Shown: one piece after another, positions 22,544 through 27,407 of the stretch | Layout: every line of letters begins with the position of its first letter | Numbering within the stretch: the first letter of the stretch is position 1 | DNA from: a virus | DNA length: 27,407 nt | IMG/VR virus record: IMGVR_UViG_3300028027_000193 | Span: 1-27,407 of that record | Strand: one strand, 5' to 3' | Notes under the pieces: generated by a model | Database searches by the model: none | Told to the model about the DNA's origin: nothing | Seen by the model: the letters and a program-made list of their open reading frames with translations, nothing else | Made by a program: the position numbers and the translations under genes

Positions 22544-23406
22544 AATGGCATATCTTTAGTCAATTTATTAATTAATTCTTCACCGCTTCTAAGATTTTTA
22601 ATTAAATTACTTCCGTTATTTTTTTGTAATCCTTGTAATTCTTGTAATTCTTTTAATTCTTGTAATCCTTGTAACCCTTGTAACACTATATTTTTTATTT
22701 TTGCTAATTTAAACATTTTCTTTAATGGGTAATGTGCAACAATTCTTAATCCTTCAGAAGGTTCTGTTAAAACAGATGAACATAAATGAAACAAATGATT
22801 TGAAGAAAAAATTCCAATATGATTAATTGGAACTATAGGAATTTTTTTATTTATCAGACCTTTATTTTTTACGCTTGGCCAAATACTTTGATATCCTACT
22901 TCAGAAAATTTTAATTTGTTCATTGGGGTACTATCATACCATCCTGAGTTATTTTGATCAGGATTTACATTAGCTTTAGAGTCAAGATCCAAGAATTTAG
23001 ATAATTTACGTTCCTTAGGGCCCTTTAAACCTAAAAAATACATTTCATCAATAGCCCTTAGAACATAAGGACTTCCAGGGAAATATCCAAATACTATAGA
23101 ACCATCTTCAATTTCTTTTGAAAGTTCATTGTTGTCAAATCCATTTGAAACACCTAAAGAAAATGATGGTTCCTTTATATATTTCAAATTTATATTGATA
23201 AGGAATTCCTTATCAAGCTGTAAAAACATATTCCAAGCTGAAGTCACTTCATCATCAAAAGTAATCCCCAGCTCATTCAATACATTTTTAACCCATTGAT
23301 AGCTTTGGAAATTATTTGTTCCTAAAGAAGATGGGTTGTTTGGATCGAGAATTTTTTTTATTATTGTATTAAATTCCGATATTGTTTTATTTCCGTAGTT
23401 GAACAT
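22540..23406 (-). CDS. Hypothetical tail-region protein with LQx triplet repeats, 288 aa
   Basis: The 288-residue protein follows the hub-like gene by 4 bp. The C-terminal half has PINHIGIFSSNHLFHLCSS and GLRIVAHYPLKK (residues about 194-230). That is loosely like the HxGI...H core of NlpC/P60 and CHAP hydrolases, with H196 and H207. The catalytic Cys of that fold is not where expected, so the likeness may be structural only, or wrong. Residues 242-262 consist of seven three-residue units (LQG, LQG, LQE, LKE, LQE, LQG, LQK) encoded by a 9-bp tandem repeat. A hub/tail-associated role is inferred from position. Confidence 0.65.
   Translation of the reverse strand: MFNYGNKTISEFNTIIKKILDPNNPSSLGTNNFQSYQWVKNVLNELGITFDDEVTSAWNMFLQLDKEFLININLKYIKEPSFSLGVSNGFDNNELSKEIEDGSIVFGYFPGSPYVLRAIDEMYFLGLKGPKERKLSKFLDLDSKANVNPDQNNSGWYDSTPMNKLKFSEVGYQSIWPSVKNKGLINKKIPIVPINHIGIFSSNHLFHLCSSVLTEPSEGLRIVAHYPLKKMFKLAKIKNIVLQGLQGLQELKELQELQGLQKNNGSNLIKNLRSGEELINKLTKDMPF
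22624..22686 (-). repeat. 9-bp tandem repeat, seven units
   Basis: Seven 9-bp units of the form TTGTAATCC/TTGTAATTC (plus strand) run without interruption through the 3' part of the 288-residue gene; one has TTTTAATTC and the last two drift to TTGTAACCC and TTGTAACAC. Each encodes three residues, so changes in copy number keep the frame. Confidence 0.85.
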
Positions 23407-23410
23407 ATTT

Positions 23411-26400
23411 TTAATAAGTTAATGCCTGTTTTATACCATAATAAGATGTTTCAAAATGCATCCAATCATATCCTCCATATCTCCCAAGATTGTACCAACC
23501 CCATTTTTCAAGTATATCTAAAAATGCTGTATAAGGTGCCTGACTAAATAAAGCATCTTTACCCCTTGAATTATATAAATTTAATTCAGCTGTAAAATCT
23601 ATTGCAATACCATAAGCATGTGGAGAAGGATTAGCTCCATTAGTAATTCTTCTGAAAACAAAAGACCCTGCAAAAAGATTTAACCCCAATTTTTCAATAT
23701 TTGTAGTCCCATAGAAATCTAAAACTTCACGCATGGCATAAATAAATGAATCGCCTACTAAACCATGTAACTGAATCTTTGAAACGGCTTTATTATTATA
23801 CATATTTTTTAATGGAAAAGGTAATGTATATATTTTTATATATTTTGAAGCAAATGTAGCCCTCTGTTTATCATCAGCCCTTTCACCTTTAATTGGCAGT
23901 AATGATTGGTCAATATATCCAAATACGTTATCATGCTCAGTTTTTGAATAAAGCCCTCTTGCAACTCTACCTTTTCCAACAACATATGCTTTTGAATTTG
24001 AAGCCTTTAAATATGCATCAAGTTCATTAAATATTCCACTTGTTACAATCTGTCCATTTGCAATAGGAATATTTAATAGATTTGAACTACGAGTTTTACT
24101 CATAATTGCAGAAACTTCTAAATCAGAAATTGTTATAAGTTTTGCATAAGGATTTGATGCCCAAAGACCAGTTCTATCTAAACTATTGGAAGTTTGAATA
24201 AGATTTCTGGGATTAGGATTCAAAATTGAAACCTTTGTGTTTAATATCAACTGCCCATTGAATGCAGGTGTTGTAACCAAAGGCAGGTTAAAGTTTGGAA
24301 CTTCCCCAAAGTTAGTATTATAAGCCTCAAGATTCCCAGTTTTTTCTTTCCCTCCAATTTCTGCTTCTGAATATGAATTACCTCCTAACGGTCTGATAAC
24401 AGTACGTTTTCTTTCTTCATCAGAAAACAATGTTTCCGAAAGAGGGATAGAGATATATGAAGTAATTTCTTTAACAACAGGGTACGAAAATCTTGGCATC
24501 CTATATCCTTCGAAACTTGTTTCAATATTATTGGCAGTAATTTCATGCTTTACTTTAGCTACCTGATATGCCCCATGATAAAATGGAATATTGTCCAACT
24601 GAAAATAATTTAAAGCATTTACCATCATATTACCCATACAAGTGACAGCACATTTATAACTTCTTACACCATAAATATTATAAAGATTAGCTTTTTTGTA
24701 AAGAGGTTTTGTACCTCCTCTTGAATCAAAATTTTCTGCTAATGCATCATGGTATTCTGCAGTTGCTTTATGTTCAGATTGATTCAATCCAATAGTTTTA
24801 AATATACTTTGGTTTTGATCTGCATAACCAACTCTAAAAACAACCAAATTATATTTATTTTTTTCACTTGGAATATCTTTTACTCCTGCAGGAACCCTCT
24901 TTTTAAATCCATTTGGTATATTTCCAACTTCAGATTCTCTAAAATCAAAACCATCATTTACATAATATGCTTTTTTACCTAAATCAAGAGATGTTGAAGC
25001 CCCAGATCTATAAACACAGATATATGAAGCACCACTATTAACTTGCTCAAGTGTTGTAACAGGTTTCCACATATCTAATCCTTCTTGAGGAGTCTTATAA
25101 TTCATAAAAGCAGGCAAAGCGTACATCTCAAATCCAGATGCACGTCCTAAAGTAGATAAAAATATTGAAAAGTCTTCTGTTTTTAATCCTGCTAAAGTTT
25201 GAAGTGCCTTTGGATCAACAACTGCAGTGTCACCAATAGGATTAAAATGTGAATCTACAAAAGAAAATCTCTCAATCAATCTATTACCCAAGTTGTTTCC
25301 ACAGGAATTATAGGGTTTTCCATCTAAAGACCCACCTAACCATTTATCATATAAATTTTTGAAGTGCCTGTATGAAGCCAATTTCATATCCTTATCAGCA
25401 ACATAAAACGGTTCTGAAGGATTATTATCAACAGTATTTAATGTACCGCCTAATGACCCCTTATTAGCCTCAGTAACCCATTTTTTATATGTTGTAATCC
25501 ATTGAACCAAGTATTGTTTCAATATATCATTTGAAAGCACTTCAGAAGTCAAAACAGTTCTTTTGATTCCATTAACATCGTTTACAACAAAATCTATTGG
25601 AGTTACTATTTCTTCTAAAAGAGCATCATAGTAGCTTATAAACATATTATGATTAGCTGAAGGAGCGTATTTAGCTCCAGAATCAATTAAATTCCTATAG
25701 TTGTAAACAATATTTTCTATTGAAATTATTTCAGGTAAAAAGTCAGTTAAAATGAGATTTGCAGGCCCATTGTACTCGTTTGTAGTCCAATTTTCAAAAT
25801 ATTTCACCATTATATCAATGAAATTGTCACTAAAATCATTGAGGTTTGGTAAATATTGTTTTGTCTCTTTTTCTTTACTTATTAAACCTGCAATATAATT
25901 TGGAGCCATCAATGATGTTCCATTAGAAAAATTAATAGTTAATTGGTTAATTATATTTTCAAAAATATCTTCACCATACAATTTAATATAGTTTGCCCTC
26001 CAAAATTGTGCTGCAACCCAAGCCATTTGCATTTTTGTTAAATTGTAAATGCCTGCTAAATCTAAAATCTTATAAAAATCACTGATAGAATCCATAGGAA
26101 CTGTCAAAAGAAACAAATATGCTTTCTCAAGTGGTGACCCTATTGTATAATATTCTTGTTCAAGTAAAGATTTATCTGTATCTACACCATTAACAATTCC
26201 AAGTCCAATTGAAGAGCCAGCTAAATTACTAAATTTAATATTTTCATCTGTAGTCGTAACAAAATCAACGGCAGGGTTTACCTGTCCATCAAAAACTGTT
26301 AAATCATTGATGATACTTGAAATTACATATGGGACAGATTTATCCTGTAAAAGATCATTACTTGTTCTTGACTTATAAAACTTTCTTATAGATGTCTTTA

Positions 26401-27407
26401 CCTTATTATTCCAAAGCAAATCAGTAATATCCCCTTTGATCAAATAGCTTGCCTTGTCCAATTGTCTATGGACAATTTTAAATTTCGTTGGAATAAAAAT
26501 GTCTTCTATAGAAGATTTAAACCCTGCGATTAAATCTACAACAGGCTTTGCCAGGTTTCTCTTTTCTTTTTTTGAAACATTTTGTACTATGTCAAAGGCA
26601 TTTTCTAAACTCCCTTCATTTTTATTATTTATTGACACAACACTTGAAGCACTTGTCAATGTTGGAGTTGCAATAGCCAATATTGAATCTGCAAAAACAG
26701 TTGAATCAACGTTATTAATTATATTTCTAATGGTAGGTTCAACAGTCTTATGAAAAGCATAAGTTGAATCTATCTGAGAAATATAATTAAAAGTACTCTC
26801 ACGATATCTTGAGAAATTATAAGCAGCCCTTGCACGACCAACAATTTCATTTGCCAGTTCTAAAGGAACAATATTTCCATTAAAAGTTAATGTATTTATT
26901 TTTGAATATGGTGTTGACAATCCTGTGACTGTTGCAACTGCAGGCGGAAGATTCAAATCTTCAACATACAAAGGAACCCAACTGTCACCAGGGGCACTTG
27001 AAGTATTCTTAGCATTTTCTGATACTTTAGTGGTGGTAGAAGTTCCATTTGAGGTTACCATTGAATTCAAAGCCTTTTTAATAAGCCCAATTTCAGGAAA
27101 ATGTGGATTATCTTCACCTACAACATCACCTAACCAAACTTCTTCTCCAGTACTTGCATTATATACTGATGGAAATGGATAAATTCTATTATTTAAAACT
27201 TGCTGATCTGTTGAAACGCCTTTAATTGCAGAAATTCTTTTTTGTTGAATATCTTTGTTGTCAGCAGCTAAGCCATAATCATAAATAATTTTTAAATAGG
27301 CATCAATATTCCCTAGAAGAATGTCAAAAACATTTTGGATATTTAATTTCAATCCAATTTGTGATTCTATACTGCTATTTAATTCATCATTTACAGTTTT
27401 TTCAAGA
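23411..27407 (-). CDS. Very large baseplate/tail hub-like protein ending in an M15 peptidase (partial, N-terminus off window)
   Basis: The frame is open to the right edge. A TTG at 27352 is not the real start: the upstream codons remain open and read ESQIGLKLNIQ. At least 1330 residues are present. The end is an M15-type metallopeptidase: SPHAYGIAID (H at 23618-23620, D at 23597-23599) and DWMHFE (H at 23456-23458), giving the zinc-binding SxHxxGxAxD and HxE-type motifs. This enzyme class cleaves peptidoglycan cross-links. Upstream, FYHGAYQVAKVKHEITANN and IETSFEGYRMPR resemble the hub proteins of contractile tails, which form the central spike base (gp27/gp5 analogues). It probably pierces the cell wall during infection. 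The rest is not recognised. Confidence 0.78.
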   Translation of the reverse strand, partial: LEKTVNDELNSSIESQIGLKLNIQNVFDILLGNIDAYLKIIYDYGLAADNKDIQQKRISAIKGVSTDQQVLNNRIYPFPSVYNASTGEEVWLGDVVGEDNPHFPEIGLIKKALNSMVTSNGTSTTTKVSENAKNTSSAPGDSWVPLYVEDLNLPPAVATVTGLSTPYSKINTLTFNGNIVPLELANEIVGRARAAYNFSRYRESTFNYISQIDSTYAFHKTVEPTIRNIINNVDSTVFADSILAIATPTLTSASSVVSINNKNEGSLENAFDIVQNVSKKEKRNLAKPVVDLIAGFKSSIEDIFIPTKFKIVHRQLDKASYLIKGDITDLLWNNKVKTSIRKFYKSRTSNDLLQDKSVPYVISSIINDLTVFDGQVNPAVDFVTTTDENIKFSNLAGSSIGLGIVNGVDTDKSLLEQEYYTIGSPLEKAYLFLLTVPMDSISDFYKILDLAGIYNLTKMQMAWVAAQFWRANYIKLYGEDIFENIINQLTINFSNGTSLMAPNYIAGLISKEKETKQYLPNLNDFSDNFIDIMVKYFENWTTNEYNGPANLILTDFLPEIISIENIVYNYRNLIDSGAKYAPSANHNMFISYYDALLEEIVTPIDFVVNDVNGIKRTVLTSEVLSNDILKQYLVQWITTYKKWVTEANKGSLGGTLNTVDNNPSEPFYVADKDMKLASYRHFKNLYDKWLGGSLDGKPYNSCGNNLGNRLIERFSFVDSHFNPIGDTAVVDPKALQTLAGLKTEDFSIFLSTLGRASGFEMYALPAFMNYKTPQEGLDMWKPVTTLEQVNSGASYICVYRSGASTSLDLGKKAYYVNDGFDFRESEVGNIPNGFKKRVPAGVKDIPSEKNKYNLVVFRVGYADQNQSIFKTIGLNQSEHKATAEYHDALAENFDSRGGTKPLYKKANLYNIYGVRSYKCAVTCMGNMMVNALNYFQLDNIPFYHGAYQVAKVKHEITANNIETSFEGYRMPRFSYPVVKEITSYISIPLSETLFSDEERKRTVIRPLGGNSYSEAEIGGKEKTGNLEAYNTNFGEVPNFNLPLVTTPAFNGQLILNTKVSILNPNPRNLIQTSNSLDRTGLWASNPYAKLITISDLEVSAIMSKTRSSNLLNIPIANGQIVTSGIFNELDAYLKASNSKAYVVGKGRVARGLYSKTEHDNVFGYIDQSLLPIKGERADDKQRATFASKYIKIYTLPFPLKNMYNNKAVSKIQLHGLVGDSFIYAMREVLDFYGTTNIEKLGLNLFAGSFVFRRITNGANPSPHAYGIAIDFTAELNLYNSRGKDALFSQAPYTAFLDILEKWGWYNLGRYGGYDWMHFETSYYGIKQALTY

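Noticed and set aside
27350-27352. TTG as the start of the large hub-like gene
   Set aside because: The reading frame stays open through to 27407 with plausible protein sequence, so the gene is cut by the window edge.

Overview
The window looks like part of the genome of a T4-like contractile-tailed phage (myovirus) of a Bacteroidota host. The T4-like signature is the combination of baseplate wedge gp6 and gp25 homologues, a gp41/DnaB-type helicase, a T4 RNase H-type 5' nuclease and class I ribonucleotide reductase genes. The host guess rests on three things: the DNA is strongly AT-rich, gene starts have A/T-rich leaders with no Shine-Dalgarno sequence, and the primase has a BT4734/VirE-N-type domain, a family best known from Bacteroidetes. 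I see no tRNA, rRNA, CRISPR array, insertion sequence or integrase.

Layout. (1) 1-1803, minus strand: the 5' part of a gp6-like baseplate wedge gene that runs off the left edge. (2) 1912-8693, plus strand: an island of six genes in two groups. The first holds two small unknown proteins around a metallophosphoesterase and a Nudix hydrolase, and ends in a terminator. The second holds a 1354-residue archaeo-eukaryotic-type primase fused to an SF2 helicase, then a second (PP1/lambda-type) phosphatase. A short array of AACCCTA repeats on a 20-bp period precedes the primase gene. (3) 8698-10497, minus: a papain-fold-like protein, gp25, a small W-Q-repeat protein and a SET-domain protein. (4) 10484-20832, minus: an unknown conserved-looking protein, nrdA, nrdB, the DnaB-like helicase, an unknown 372-residue protein, RNase H, four small unknown genes and an SSB-like protein. 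The order SSB, several small genes, RNase H resembles T4 32-59-33-dsbA-rnh. (5) 20944-27407, minus: an acidic coiled-coil protein, two tiny genes not longer than 54 codons, two proteins of unknown role and a very large hub-like protein ending in an M15 peptidase domain, which runs off the right edge.

How it fits together. RNR supplies dNTPs. The primase-helicase fusion, DnaB-like helicase, SSB and RNase H form most of a replisome; no gp61-type primase is seen here, so the AEP-type enzyme may do the priming. The flanking genes build the baseplate and tail tip. Two copies of a 16-bp palindrome identical to a known bacterial parS centromere sequence sit in adjacent gene leaders in the replication block; these, the 20-bp-periodic repeats and the primase-helicase fusion are the most unusual things in the window.
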